Assembly: GCA_000720375.1 (NCBI GenBank)
Contig: JOAA01000003.1
Location: 186,001 to 250,000, forward strand
Length of the DNA stretch: 64,000 nucleotides
Direction: 5' to 3'
Source of the DNA: Rhodococcus rhodnii
Lineage (GTDB): Bacteria; Actinomycetota; Actinomycetes; Mycobacteriales; Pseudonocardiaceae
Below, piece after piece: positions 25,932 through 34,627 of the stretch. A program made the position numbers and the translations under genes. Each line of letters starts with the position of its first letter. Positions within the stretch are counted from its first letter, which is position 1. The notes beneath the pieces were generated by a model. That model saw only the letters and a program-made list of their open reading frames with translations. It made no database searches and was not told the origin of the DNA.

Positions 25932-27893
25932 ATGACCGGATACTTCGTGACGGGCGGAACCGGCTTTCTGGGCAGCAGGCTGGTATCGCGGCTGCTCACC
26001 CTGCCTGACTGCACCGCGGTGTACGTGCTCGTACGCCCCGGTTCGCTGGCTCGGTTCGAGGAACTCGCCCGGATCTGGGACTCCGGGCGAGTCATCCCGG
26101 TGACCGGCGATCTGACCGAACCGCTGAGCGCCTCGCCACCGGGCGTGGATCACGTGGTGCACCTGGGAGCGATCTACGATTTCACCGCGCCGGCCGAGGC
26201 GAACGAAATCACGAATGTGACCGGTACCGGTCATGTGATCGAATTCGCGGGCCGGATCGGTGCCAAATGGCTGCACCACGTTTCCTCGGTCGCGGTGGCC
26301 GGTGACTATCGTGGACGTTTCACCGAACGGGATTTCGATCTCGGTCAAAACCTCCCTTCGCCCTATCACGCGACGAAGTTCGCCGCCGAGAAGCTGGTTC
26401 GTTCGCAAGACGCGGTACCTTGGCGCGTTTACCGGCCGTCCGCGGTGGTCGGTGACTCCCGTACCGGCGAGATGGACAAGGTCGACGGCCCCTATTACTT
26501 CCTGCCCGCGATAACCCGGTTGTCCCGCCTGCCCGCCCGATTGCCGCTGATCGCCCCGCACCTCGGCTCGACGAACATCGTTCCGGTCGACTACGTGGTC
26601 GAAGCGCTGGTGCACCTGATGCACCAGGACGCACCCTCCGGGTCGACGTATCACCTTGGCGCGGCACGCAACCAGTCGTTGACCGAGGTGTACAACGCCT
26701 TCGCGGCCCCGGCAGGCGCGCCTCGGATCGTTGCCAGCCCACGGGTTCCGGCGTTGGTCCGGGCGGGCCGCGCCGCCGGTTCGGCGGCCGGTCGCCTGGT
26801 CGACCGGCTGCCCGGCGGCCGCGAAGCCCGGGACGCGGTGCTGACCGAGCTCGGCATCCCGCCCGAGGTCATCCCGCACATGGTGATGGAGCCCAAGTTC
26901 TCGACTTCGTTGACGGTCGAAGCATTGGCGGGCAGCGGAATCACGTTGCCGTCCCTGTCTTCCTACGCACCACGGTTGCTGCGGTACTGGTCCTCGCACC
27001 TGGATCCGTACCGTGCCCGCCGGGCCGACCGCTCAGATCCGTTGGCAGGACGGCGAATTCTGATCACGGGGGCCTCCTCCGGCATCGGCCGCGCGACCGC
27101 GTTGGCTGTGGCTCGGCGTGGGGCGCAGGTGTTTCTGGTGGCCCGGCGCGCCGATGAACTGGAAGCCGTCCGCGCGGAGATCGTCGCGGCAGGCGGATCC
27201 GCATGGGCTTATCCGTGCGATCTGACCGACGGCGCCGCAGTCGACGCGCTGATCAAGCAGGTGCTGTCCGAGCACGAATCCGTTGACATGCTTGTGAACA
27301 ACGCGGGCCGGTCGATCCGGCGCTCGGTGTACCTGTCGGTGGATCGGTTGCACGACTTCGAACGCACGATGGCGCTGAACTACTTCGCTCCGCTGCGGCT
27401 GACTCTGGGTCTGCTGCCACATATGCGAGAACGCCGGTTTGGTCACGTGGTCACGGTGACGACCATGGGTTTGCAGAGCGACACGCCCAGGTTCGCGGCC
27501 TATCTGGCTTCGAAGGCGGCGATCGAGGAGTTCGGCCGGGTCGCCGGTCGCGAGACGCTGGCGGACGGCATCACGTTCACGTCGGTCCGGATGCCTTTGG
27601 TGCGTACGCCAATGATTTCGAAGGCCGCGTACCGGGCGATGCCCGCGATGCGCCCGGAACGCGCGGCCGAGATGGTCATCAACGCGCTGGTGCACCGGAA
27701 GGAAGTCGAGAACCGGCCGGAGGGCGTGGCGATGGAGCTGGCCCGGATGGCCGCGCCCAGGACATCCCGGCGGGTCGCGAACATGCTGTACCGGATGATG
27801 CCGGAGACCGCTCCGGAGGCTCGTTCCCGCCCGCAGCCGCCGTTGGCCAGCGTGGCCGCGACCCTCACCCGCTTGCTGTGGCGCAAGCTCTGA
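25932..27893 (+). CDS. Two-domain SDR reductase, AcrA1-like (fatty acyl-CoA reductase type)
   Basis: A 653-residue protein with two Rossmann domains in tandem. Domain 1 (residues 1-~340) is an extended SDR of the acyl-CoA/carboxylate-reductase type: GGTGFLG at 8-14 and a YxxxK pair at Tyr145/Lys149. Domain 2 (~375-600) is a classical SDR: TGASSGIG at 379-386, NNAG, and Tyr524/Lys528. Length and order match mycobacterial AcrA1 (Rv3391), annotated as a multifunctional acyl-CoA reductase. It probably reduces an activated fatty acyl chain to aldehyde or alcohol. It leads an operon with an ABC exporter and a P450. Confidence 0.78.
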   Translation: MTGYFVTGGTGFLGSRLVSRLLTLPDCTAVYVLVRPGSLARFEELARIWDSGRVIPVTGDLTEPLSASPPGVDHVVHLGAIYDFTAPAEANEITNVTGTGHVIEFAGRIGAKWLHHVSSVAVAGDYRGRFTERDFDLGQNLPSPYHATKFAAEKLVRSQDAVPWRVYRPSAVVGDSRTGEMDKVDGPYYFLPAITRLSRLPARLPLIAPHLGSTNIVPVDYVVEALVHLMHQDAPSGSTYHLGAARNQSLTEVYNAFAAPAGAPRIVASPRVPALVRAGRAAGSAAGRLVDRLPGGREARDAVLTELGIPPEVIPHMVMEPKFSTSLTVEALAGSGITLPSLSSYAPRLLRYWSSHLDPYRARRADRSDPLAGRRILITGASSGIGRATALAVARRGAQVFLVARRADELEAVRAEIVAAGGSAWAYPCDLTDGAAVDALIKQVLSEHESVDMLVNNAGRSIRRSVYLSVDRLHDFERTMALNYFAPLRLTLGLLPHMRERRFGHVVTVTTMGLQSDTPRFAAYLASKAAIEEFGRVAGRETLADGITFTSVRMPLVRTPMISKAAYRAMPAMRPERAAEMVINALVHRKEVENRPEGVAMELARMAAPRTSRRVANMLYRMMPETAPEARSRPQPPLASVAATLTRLLWRKL

Positions 27894-27962
27894 CCTGCGG
27901 TTTCAGTCCGCTGATACCTCGTTGAAACCCGGTTGATCCTCCTGGCGGTCACTCTCGCCGCC

Positions 27963-28883
27963 ATGAATTCACCGGCGATCGCGGCCAACGGGCTGCGGAA
28001 GTCATACGGCGACAAGCTCGTGCTGGACGGGATCGACTTGACCGTTCCGTCCGGCACGGTCTTCTCGCTGCTGGGGCCCAATGGCGCGGGTAAGACGACC
28101 ATCGTCGAGATCCTGTCCACTTTGATCACGGCGGACGACGGCGTCGCGCACGTCGCCGGGTTCGATGTGGCCAGGCAGACCGATGACGTGCGGCATTCCA
28201 TCGGTGTCACGGGTCAGTTCGCGGCCATCGACGAATTCCTCACCGGCGAGGAGAACCTTCTGCTGATGGCGGAGTTGCGGCACCTACGCAACGGCCGCGA
28301 GCTCGCCAAGGGCCTGCTCACCCGGTTCGACCTGGTCGAGGCCGGAGCCAAGCTGCCGCCCACGTATTCCGGGGGTATGCGCAGGCGGCTGGACCTGGCG
28401 ATGACGCTCGTCGGCGATCCGCGGATCATCTTCCTCGACGAGCCGACGACCGGGCTGGACCCGCGCAGCCGCCGCACCATGTGGGAGATCATCCGGGCCC
28501 TTGTCGCCGACGGCGTCACGATCTTCCTGACCACGCAATACCTCGAAGAGGCCGATCAGCTCTCGGACCGGATCGCCGTGCTGGACCACGGAAAGGTCGT
28601 CGCCGATGGGACCGCGGCCGAGCTCAAACGACTCGTCCCGGGTGGACACATCCGGTTGCAGTTCGCGGACGTCCGAGGACTGGACGCCGCAGCACGTCGG
28701 CTCACCCACGCCATCAAGGACGACGAGGCGCTCACGCTTCAAGTGCCCAGCGATGGAGGTGCCCGGGAGTTGCGAGCCATCCTCGATCGGCTGGGCGACA
28801 TCGACGTCGAGCAGCTCACGGTGCACACGCCCGACCTGGACGACGTCTTCTTCGCCCTCACCACTCACGGAGTGCGGACATGA
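27963..28883 (+). CDS. DrrA-type ABC exporter ATP-binding protein
   Basis: A 306-residue ATPase of the daunorubicin-resistance (DrrA) class. It has Walker A GPNGAGKT (residues 38-45), signature SGGMRRRLDLAMTL (about 137-150) and Walker B IIFLDEPTTGLDP, followed by the C-terminal extension usual in this class (HTPDLDDVFFALT). I start at the ATG at 27963 since the sequence before it is not ABC-like. Its stop overlaps the permease start by four bases. Drug resistance or lipid/metabolite export is the likely role. Confidence 0.88.
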   Translation: MNSPAIAANGLRKSYGDKLVLDGIDLTVPSGTVFSLLGPNGAGKTTIVEILSTLITADDGVAHVAGFDVARQTDDVRHSIGVTGQFAAIDEFLTGEENLLLMAELRHLRNGRELAKGLLTRFDLVEAGAKLPPTYSGGMRRRLDLAMTLVGDPRIIFLDEPTTGLDPRSRRTMWEIIRALVADGVTIFLTTQYLEEADQLSDRIAVLDHGKVVADGTAAELKRLVPGGHIRLQFADVRGLDAAARRLTHAIKDDEALTLQVPSDGGARELRAILDRLGDIDVEQLTVHTPDLDDVFFALTTHGVRT

Positions 28884-29632
28884 CCGACTCGCTGATCATG
28901 TTGCGGCGTAACCTGAAACACGCCATTCGGTATCCGTCGCTGCCCATCAGCAGCATTGCCGTGCCGGTCCTGATGCTGTTGCTGTTCGTGGGGGTGTTCG
29001 GCAGCACATTGACCGCAGGGCTCAACGGAACCGACTACATCGACTACGTCACACCAGGAATCGTCGTCCTGACGGTCGCGTCCGGCTGTATCTCCACCGC
29101 TGTCAGTGTCAGCCTGGACATGACTCAGGGCATCATGAATCGCTTCCGCACCATGGCGATCTCGCGGGGCGCGCTGATGTCCGGACACGTCGTCGGCGGC
29201 GTGATCCAGACGATGCTCAGCATCGCTCTCGTGGTCGCCGTGGCTGTCCTGCTGGGATTCCGGCCGAACGCCGGTATCGTCGAATGGCTTGCCGCGGCGG
29301 GCATTCTCGTTCTGCTGGCATTCGCGCTGGGGTGGCTGGCCGCCGGAATCGGGCTCACCGCCCGTGGCCCGGAGTCGGCCAGCAACCTGCCGCTGCCGTT
29401 CACGTTCCTGCCCATGCTCGGCAGTGGTTTCGTACCAACGGATTCGCTGCCCGGCTGGCTGCGGTGGTTCGCCGAGTACCAGCCGTTCACACCGATCAAC
29501 GAAACACTGCGCGGCCTGCTGATGGGCACGCCGACCGACGACGCCGCGATCGCGGTCGTCTGGTGCGCCGGCCTCATCGCCGTCGGATACCTGTGGTCCC
29601 GCCGCGCCTTCACGAAGAGGACGACTCGATGA
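28880..29632 (+). CDS. DrrB-type ABC-2 exporter permease
   Basis: A 250-residue integral membrane protein with about six hydrophobic segments (SSIAVPVLMLLLFVGVFG, ILVLLAFALGWLAAGIGLTA). The ABC-2 pattern LPFTFLPMLGSGFVPTDSLPGWLRWFAEYQPFTPINETLRGLL-type region is present near the C-terminus (seen as FLPMLGSGFVPTDSLPGW and YQPFTPINETLRG). It overlaps both neighbours by four bases, so ATPase, permease and P450 are translated as a coupled set. Confidence 0.87.
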   Translation: MTDSLIMLRRNLKHAIRYPSLPISSIAVPVLMLLLFVGVFGSTLTAGLNGTDYIDYVTPGIVVLTVASGCISTAVSVSLDMTQGIMNRFRTMAISRGALMSGHVVGGVIQTMLSIALVVAVAVLLGFRPNAGIVEWLAAAGILVLLAFALGWLAAGIGLTARGPESASNLPLPFTFLPMLGSGFVPTDSLPGWLRWFAEYQPFTPINETLRGLLMGTPTDDAAIAVVWCAGLIAVGYLWSRRAFTKRTTR

Positions 29633-30819
29633 CTGACTGGAACGCCCATCCCGCCCACTTCTGGATGCACGGCCACCGGCCGGCGAAATCCGTCGAATTC
29701 GCCGAGGAGATGGGATTCTGGACCGTCTCGGGGTATTCGGAGACACAGCGGATCCTGGCCGATCCGGTGACGTACGCCTCCGATATCGGGCGGTTCTTCC
29801 CGCAGGGCGACAGCAACGACCCTCTCGTCAAGCAGCTGTCGGAGGGCAACATCCTGCAGATGGACGGCGCGGTCCACCGTGATCGCCGCAAGGTGGTCAG
29901 CCGTGCGTTCACGCCGAAGATGGTCGCCGACATGGAGCCCCGGATCGCCAGGCTGGCAGGCGAACTCGTGGATGGTCTGGTCGGACGGGACGAGTTCGAC
30001 TTCGTCACCGAAGTGGCCTATCCGCTGCCGATCTCCGTGATCGCCGAGCTGCTCGGAGTCCCCGCGAGCGACCGCGACCTGTTCGTCTACTGGGCGGACA
30101 AGCTGTTGGAGAGCAAGAACGTCTACCACGAAGCCGATCCCAGCGAAGACGTGGTGGCCGCTTCGATGGCCGCGTTGCGGGAATTCGCCCCGATGGTCGA
30201 CTACCTCCAGCAACACACGGCCGAACGGCGCCGTCAGCCGCGCGAGGACCTGCTGACGGTGTTGGTTCAGGCCGACATGCCCGACAACGAGATCACCCAC
30301 TTCGGCATCCTGCTGCTGTTCGCCGGGCACGTGACCACGACTCTGCTGCTGGCCAGCACGATCATGTGCCTCGACCGGTATCCGGACGTCGCCAGGCAGG
30401 TGCGTGCGGACCGGTCCTTGATCCCCGGACTGATCGAGGAGTCGCTGCGGTTCGTCAGCCCGGTACCGGCCATCTTCCGGGCGACGGCCACGGACACCGA
30501 GATCGGTGGCCACACGGTGCCCGCGGACCAGCTGCTGATGCTCGCGCTCGGTGCGGTCAACCGGGACCCGCGGCAGTTCGCCGACCCCGAGGTGTTCGAC
30601 ATCACCCGGGATCCCAACCCGCACTTGGCATTCGGGCGTGGCGCGCACTTCTGTCTCGGCGCACCGCTCGCCCGTCTTGAAGGCCGGATCGCGATGAACA
30701 TCCTGTTCGACCGGCTGGGTGACCTGCGCATCGAGACACCGCCGGTGTTCCATCCGTCGCCGGAGATGTGCGGTCCCAGGCACCTACCGGTCAAGCAGGT
30801 CCAACGCGGCGATTCGTAA
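29629..30819 (+). CDS. Cytochrome P450
   Basis: A 396-residue soluble bacterial P450. Landmarks are the I-helix AGHVTTT (232-238; AGxxTT oxygen-activation motif), ExxR at Glu271-Arg274 and the heme loop FGRGAHFCLGAPLAR with axial Cys342. The coupled start with the exporter permease implies a shared pathway, such as hydroxylation of the acyl product or exported metabolite. No dedicated ferredoxin gene is adjacent. The 3' end overlaps the convergent SARP gene by 36 bases. Confidence 0.93.
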   Translation: MTDWNAHPAHFWMHGHRPAKSVEFAEEMGFWTVSGYSETQRILADPVTYASDIGRFFPQGDSNDPLVKQLSEGNILQMDGAVHRDRRKVVSRAFTPKMVADMEPRIARLAGELVDGLVGRDEFDFVTEVAYPLPISVIAELLGVPASDRDLFVYWADKLLESKNVYHEADPSEDVVAASMAALREFAPMVDYLQQHTAERRRQPREDLLTVLVQADMPDNEITHFGILLLFAGHVTTTLLLASTIMCLDRYPDVARQVRADRSLIPGLIEESLRFVSPVPAIFRATATDTEIGGHTVPADQLLMLALGAVNRDPRQFADPEVFDITRDPNPHLAFGRGAHFCLGAPLARLEGRIAMNILFDRLGDLRIETPPVFHPSPEMCGPRHLPVKQVQRGDS

Positions 30820-33744
30820 CTGGTCAAGCGGCAGGGTGGCGTACTCCGGCACAGCTTCGGCGTACGCCACCTTGTCCACCGCGGCACGCGCCCGCGCGGG
30901 AGACATGGTCGGCTGAAACCCACGCAGGTAATGGAAACGCTCAGCCAAAGCGATCATTCTCGCCGCTTTGCCCGGGTGTGGTTCGGTCATGCCGACCGCC
31001 AGCAGCAACGCGCCCCAAATCGGGAATTCCCGCAGGAAGGGCGACGGGTTGACCGTCGGGTTCGCCAGTAACCAAGCCAATTTCTCCGGTAGCCGCCGCG
31101 CCAGGTCCGCGACCAGATCGAGGCGACCGTGCTGGGCATGCGCGACCACGGCGGCGGCTTGGATCTCCCCGAGCAACGGGTCGATCCCGGACGATCCGAC
31201 CCGGTATTGCGTGCCCACGTGCGGGTTGATCAAGTCCAGCGCTCGCCGCCACATCGCGAGGCCGGCCTCGATCTCGCCCCGCGCCAGCAGGATCTCCGCA
31301 CGGACACCGACTCCGAACGACCCTTCCGTGCCGTTCTCGACTCCGTGGTCTGTCACCGAATCCAGCCACTGCTCGACCCCGTCGAGCTTTCCCGCGTGCA
31401 GATTGGTGAGGATCAAGGAGATCCCGACGCCGGTCACGTCCTTGTCGAAGATGTCAAGCGCGGCAAGGTAATGCGCTTCCGCTTCCTCGTGCTGGCCCAA
31501 CTGGAGGTACAGGTCGGCGACCCGGACGTGCGTGGCCATTCGCGGCAAGGGTGTGGCGTCCGTCACCAGCGCATGCGCTTGGCGCGCCGCCACGAGCGCC
31601 GCGTGCGGGTCGAGCTCGCTTTCCTTGACGTAGCTCTCCACGAAGCTCGCCGCAGCCGCGACCAGTGGCTCGTGACTGTCCCGTTTGGTCAGGAAAGCCG
31701 CCAGCGCCTTGGGCAGCGTATCCGGTTTCGTAGGCGGCATGTGCTTGAGAATGACCAGGCTGCGCAATGCCCGTGGCCCTTGGATCATCAATGTGGTGAC
31801 GGCGCACATGGTCGCCGCCGTCCGTTTCGCCTCCAGGTACTCCGGTTCAGGATGGTAGTGCGTGAGAACCCAGGCGATCTCGTCGGCGAACGCCATTGTC
31901 CTGCTGTAGTTGGATCCCAGCAACCATCCGCCGGTGAGCACGGCCGCGGTGGCGGCGACCGTCGGGCCGTCGACGCGTTCGATGCCGTACCGCAGTGCCA
32001 TGATCAGGTTGTCCTGCTCGGCATCGACCCGGAACAAGGGCCCGAGCGGATCGGGTCCGAAGACCAGGTCGTAGTGCGTCAGGCAGAAGTTACGGGCCCA
32101 TGCCAGGAAAAGGTCGATCTCGTGATCGTCTTCCCGTTGCGCCGCAGCGAACTCACGGACCGTTTCGAGCATCTGGAACCGGACTCCGGCCGCGGTGTCG
32201 TGTGCTGTGAGCAAGGACTGGTCGACAAGATGCTCTAACGCTTGCTCAACGCCCACATGTTCGGCTGCGGCATAGGTGAAGCCGGCAGGGAACACCGACA
32301 GTACGCGCATCGCCTGTTTGCCGGCGTCATCGAGGAGGTTCCAGCTCCAGTCGACCACCGCGTGCAGCGTGCGGTGCCGGGTCGGCGCGTCCCGGGAACC
32401 GCCGCGTAGCAACGTAAACCGGTCGTCGAGGCGGCTCGCGATCTCCGTAACCGACATGACTCGCACCTTCGCGGCCGCCAGCTCGATCGCCAACGGAAGC
32501 CCGTCCAGGTGATCGCACAACTCCGCAACGGCGTCCGGCGGCAGGTCGACACCGGGCCGCGCGGCCCTCGCGCGTTGGCTGAAGAGCTCGATCGCCGTGG
32601 ACAACGGCAATTCACCGAGCAGGTACACGGTTTCCGATGACAAGCCAAGCGGGGAACGGCTTGTGGTCAGGATCCGCAGTTGCTTGCTCGCCGATACGAG
32701 TGTCTGCGCCAGTTGCGCGGCTCCATTGAGGACATGTTCGCAGTTGTCCAGTACCAGCAACGCGGATTCCAGCGAGGTCAGGCGTTGCTCGCCGAGGACC
32801 GACGCGACCTCGTTCTCGACGTCCGCATCGGTCGCGACACCGGCGAGGGACGCGAAGTACACGTGGTGCTCGGCTTCCCGGCTGACCGCGTGCGCCAGTC
32901 TCGTCTTGCCCATCCCGCCGGGGCCGATGATCGACGTGACTCGTGACTTCGTCAGCAGGTCCGTCACGGCCGCGATGTCTTCGCTCCGGCCAAGCAGCGC
33001 GTTGGGCTCGTGCGCCACGCCTCTTTTGAGCGTGTCGCCTCGCAGCAAGCGCTGGTGCAAGGCTTGCAACGCGGGGCCCGGATCGGTGCCGAGTTCGTCC
33101 CTGATTCGACGGCGGTACCCCTCGTACGTGGCCAGCGCGCCAGCCGGGCCCTCGATCGCGGCTTGGGTGCGCATCAATTCCAGGATCAGCTCCTCGTCCT
33201 GCGGGTGCTGCGTGACGAGGTGTTCCAGGGGGTCTTTCGCTTCCGCGTGCTTGCCTGACTTCGACAGGGCCAGCGCGTGGGTCCTGTACAGGGATTGGTG
33301 CGCCTGCGTTCTTTTCAACCGCAGCAACGACAGTGGGTCCGTGCCGTCGGCGCCTTCGCCGTTCCAGAGGGCGAGCCCGGCTTCCGCTTGCGCCAGCGCG
33401 GTGTCGTAGTTGGCGGTCGTGAGGGCTTTCGCACTGTCCGACGCGCTCCGCAGGATGGCCTCGGTGTCGACTTCGGCTTCGGTGAGCGCGATCCGGTAGC
33501 CAGTTGGCGTGCTCACCACGAGGTCCGGACCGCACTGGCCGCGTAGCCGGGAAACGAGGATGTGCACGGCCTTTGCCGGGTTCTCGGGCTGTTCGGCCGG
33601 CCAGAGCCCGTCGATCAGCGTGCCGATGCTCGCACCTCTGCGCAGGTCGTCCGCCAGCAACGCGAGCAGGGCACGTAACCGCGGCGCAGTCACTTCCTGC
33701 CCGTGGTACGCCACCGTGCTCAGCAGCGTCAGCTCGATCGGCAC
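30784..33744 (-). CDS. Large SARP-type regulator (BTAD, NB-ARC-like ATPase, helical repeats)
   Basis: A 986-residue AfsR/SARP-like activator. The N-terminus is a winged-helix and bacterial transcriptional activation domain (residues ~1-240; LLSTVAYHGQEVTAPRLRALL, LSRLRGQCGPDLV, ATYEGYRRRIRDELGTDPG). A P-loop ATPase follows (IIGPGGMGKTR near 270, then LLVLDNCEHVL), and the rest is helical repeats. I start at the GTG at 33744; reading further upstream would run into the tRNA-His gene. It faces the P450/ABC operon and is a candidate regulator of it, which is inference. Confidence 0.85.
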   Translation of the reverse strand: MPIELTLLSTVAYHGQEVTAPRLRALLALLADDLRRGASIGTLIDGLWPAEQPENPAKAVHILVSRLRGQCGPDLVVSTPTGYRIALTEAEVDTEAILRSASDSAKALTTANYDTALAQAEAGLALWNGEGADGTDPLSLLRLKRTQAHQSLYRTHALALSKSGKHAEAKDPLEHLVTQHPQDEELILELMRTQAAIEGPAGALATYEGYRRRIRDELGTDPGPALQALHQRLLRGDTLKRGVAHEPNALLGRSEDIAAVTDLLTKSRVTSIIGPGGMGKTRLAHAVSREAEHHVYFASLAGVATDADVENEVASVLGEQRLTSLESALLVLDNCEHVLNGAAQLAQTLVSASKQLRILTTSRSPLGLSSETVYLLGELPLSTAIELFSQRARAARPGVDLPPDAVAELCDHLDGLPLAIELAAAKVRVMSVTEIASRLDDRFTLLRGGSRDAPTRHRTLHAVVDWSWNLLDDAGKQAMRVLSVFPAGFTYAAAEHVGVEQALEHLVDQSLLTAHDTAAGVRFQMLETVREFAAAQREDDHEIDLFLAWARNFCLTHYDLVFGPDPLGPLFRVDAEQDNLIMALRYGIERVDGPTVAATAAVLTGGWLLGSNYSRTMAFADEIAWVLTHYHPEPEYLEAKRTAATMCAVTTLMIQGPRALRSLVILKHMPPTKPDTLPKALAAFLTKRDSHEPLVAAAASFVESYVKESELDPHAALVAARQAHALVTDATPLPRMATHVRVADLYLQLGQHEEAEAHYLAALDIFDKDVTGVGISLILTNLHAGKLDGVEQWLDSVTDHGVENGTEGSFGVGVRAEILLARGEIEAGLAMWRRALDLINPHVGTQYRVGSSGIDPLLGEIQAAAVVAHAQHGRLDLVADLARRLPEKLAWLLANPTVNPSPFLREFPIWGALLLAVGMTEPHPGKAARMIALAERFHYLRGFQPTMSPARARAAVDKVAYAEAVPEYATLPLDQLRIAALDLLDR

Positions 33745-33774
33745 ATCACGACAATAGAGGTCTCCCGAACATGG

Positions 33775-33812
33775 CAGAGGCCCTTTCCTCGTGAGTGAGG
33801 AAAGGGCCTCTG
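33775..33812 (-). terminator. Terminator-like hairpin after tRNA-His
   Basis: A perfect 16-bp stem, CAGAGGCCCTTTCCTC (33775-33790) with GAGGAAAGGGCCTCTG (33797-33812), loop GTGAGT. It lies eight bases beyond the 3' end of the tRNA on the minus strand. There is no T-run, but stem strength and position fit a terminator. Confidence 0.75.
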
Positions 33813-33819
33813 ACCTGCG

Positions 33820-33893
33820 GGTGAGTGACGGGACTTGAACCCGCGACTTCCTGGACCACAACCAGGTGCTCTACCAACTGAGCTACACCCACC
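33820..33893 (-). tRNA. tRNA-His (GTG anticodon)
   Basis: A complete cloverleaf on the minus strand. The acceptor stem pairs GTGGGTG with CACTCAC. The anticodon stem-loop is CCTGG TTGTGGT CCAGG with anticodon GTG, and the T-arm contains GGTTCAAGTCC. The extra G at -1 (33893) opposes C73, the bacterial histidine identity mark. CCA is not encoded. It lies downstream of orn, as in many Actinobacteria. Confidence 0.97.
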
Positions 33894-33953
33894 ATGCTTG
33901 CTTGAAGCGACAGTATCGTAGCGCGCCTGTCCGGGCAGCTGAAATTCAGGGGG

Positions 33954-34559
33954 TCAGGTGTCGGCCTTGAGCACGCGTTCCGCCGCTGCCCGGGCTTCGT
34001 CGCTGGATGGTCCTGGCTGCGGGACGAAGGCCGTGCTCCGGTAGTAGGCGAGCTCCTTGATGGATTCGCGGATGTCCGCCAGTGCCCGGTGGGCGAGGCC
34101 TTTGCCTGGCTGTGCGTAGTAGATGCGCGGGTACCAGCGCCGGCACAGTTCCTTGATCGACGAGACGTCCACCATTCGGTAGTGCAGGTGGTTGTCCAGG
34201 TCCTTCATGTCGCGGGCGATGAAGCCCCGGTCGGTCGCGATGGAGTTGCCTGCCAGCGGCGCGCTGCGGGCTTCTGGCACGTAGCTGCGCACGTAGTCCA
34301 GGACCATCCGCTCCGCGTCGGCGAGTGTCACCGTCGAGCGGCGGACTTCTTCGGTGAGGCCGGACTTGGCGTGCATCTCGCGGACGACCTCGGGCATGGT
34401 CGCCAGTACGTCGTCCGACGCGTGGATCACGACGTCCACGCCTTCGCCGAGGATGTTCAGCTCGGCGTCGGTCACCAACGCGGCGATTTCGATCAGGGCG
34501 TCGTTCACCAGATCGAGCCCGGTCATCTCGCAGTCGATCCACACCAGATGGTCACTCAC
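33954..34559 (-). CDS. orn: Oligoribonuclease
   Basis: A 201-residue DEDDh 3'-5' exonuclease that degrades 2-5-nt RNAs, including pGpG. The metal motif is [10 protein letters not shown] (Asp9, Glu11). [15 protein letters not shown] sequence, [13 protein letters not shown] and the final [11 protein letters not shown] with the conserved His and Asp complete the active site. It starts with GTG at 34559. The neighbouring tRNA-His gene is conserved synteny in actinomycetes. Confidence 0.97.
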   Translation of the reverse strand: MSDHLVWIDCEMTGLDLVNDALIEIAALVTDAELNILGEGVDVVIHASDDVLATMPEVVREMHAKSGLTEEVRRSTVTLADAERMVLDYVRSYVPEARSAPLAGNSIATDRGFIARDMKDLDNHLHYRMVDVSSIKELCRRWYPRIYYAQPGKGLAHRALADIRESIKELAYYRSTAFVPQPGPSSDEARAAAERVLKADT

Positions 34560-34627
34560 CTGGTCAAGCCTATCTTGCGGGGCCTGCGGCAGGCTTCGAG
34601 CTGCGATACGCGTGTCCCGGTTCTACC

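Noticed and set aside
25691..33744. A full secondary-metabolite cluster
   Set aside because: P450, exporter and SARP are present but no PKS, NRPS, terpene synthase or RiPP maturation enzyme is seen.
33745..33861. N-terminal extension of the SARP frame
   Set aside because: It would run through a terminator hairpin and into tRNA-His; the GTG at 33744 fits the SARP start.
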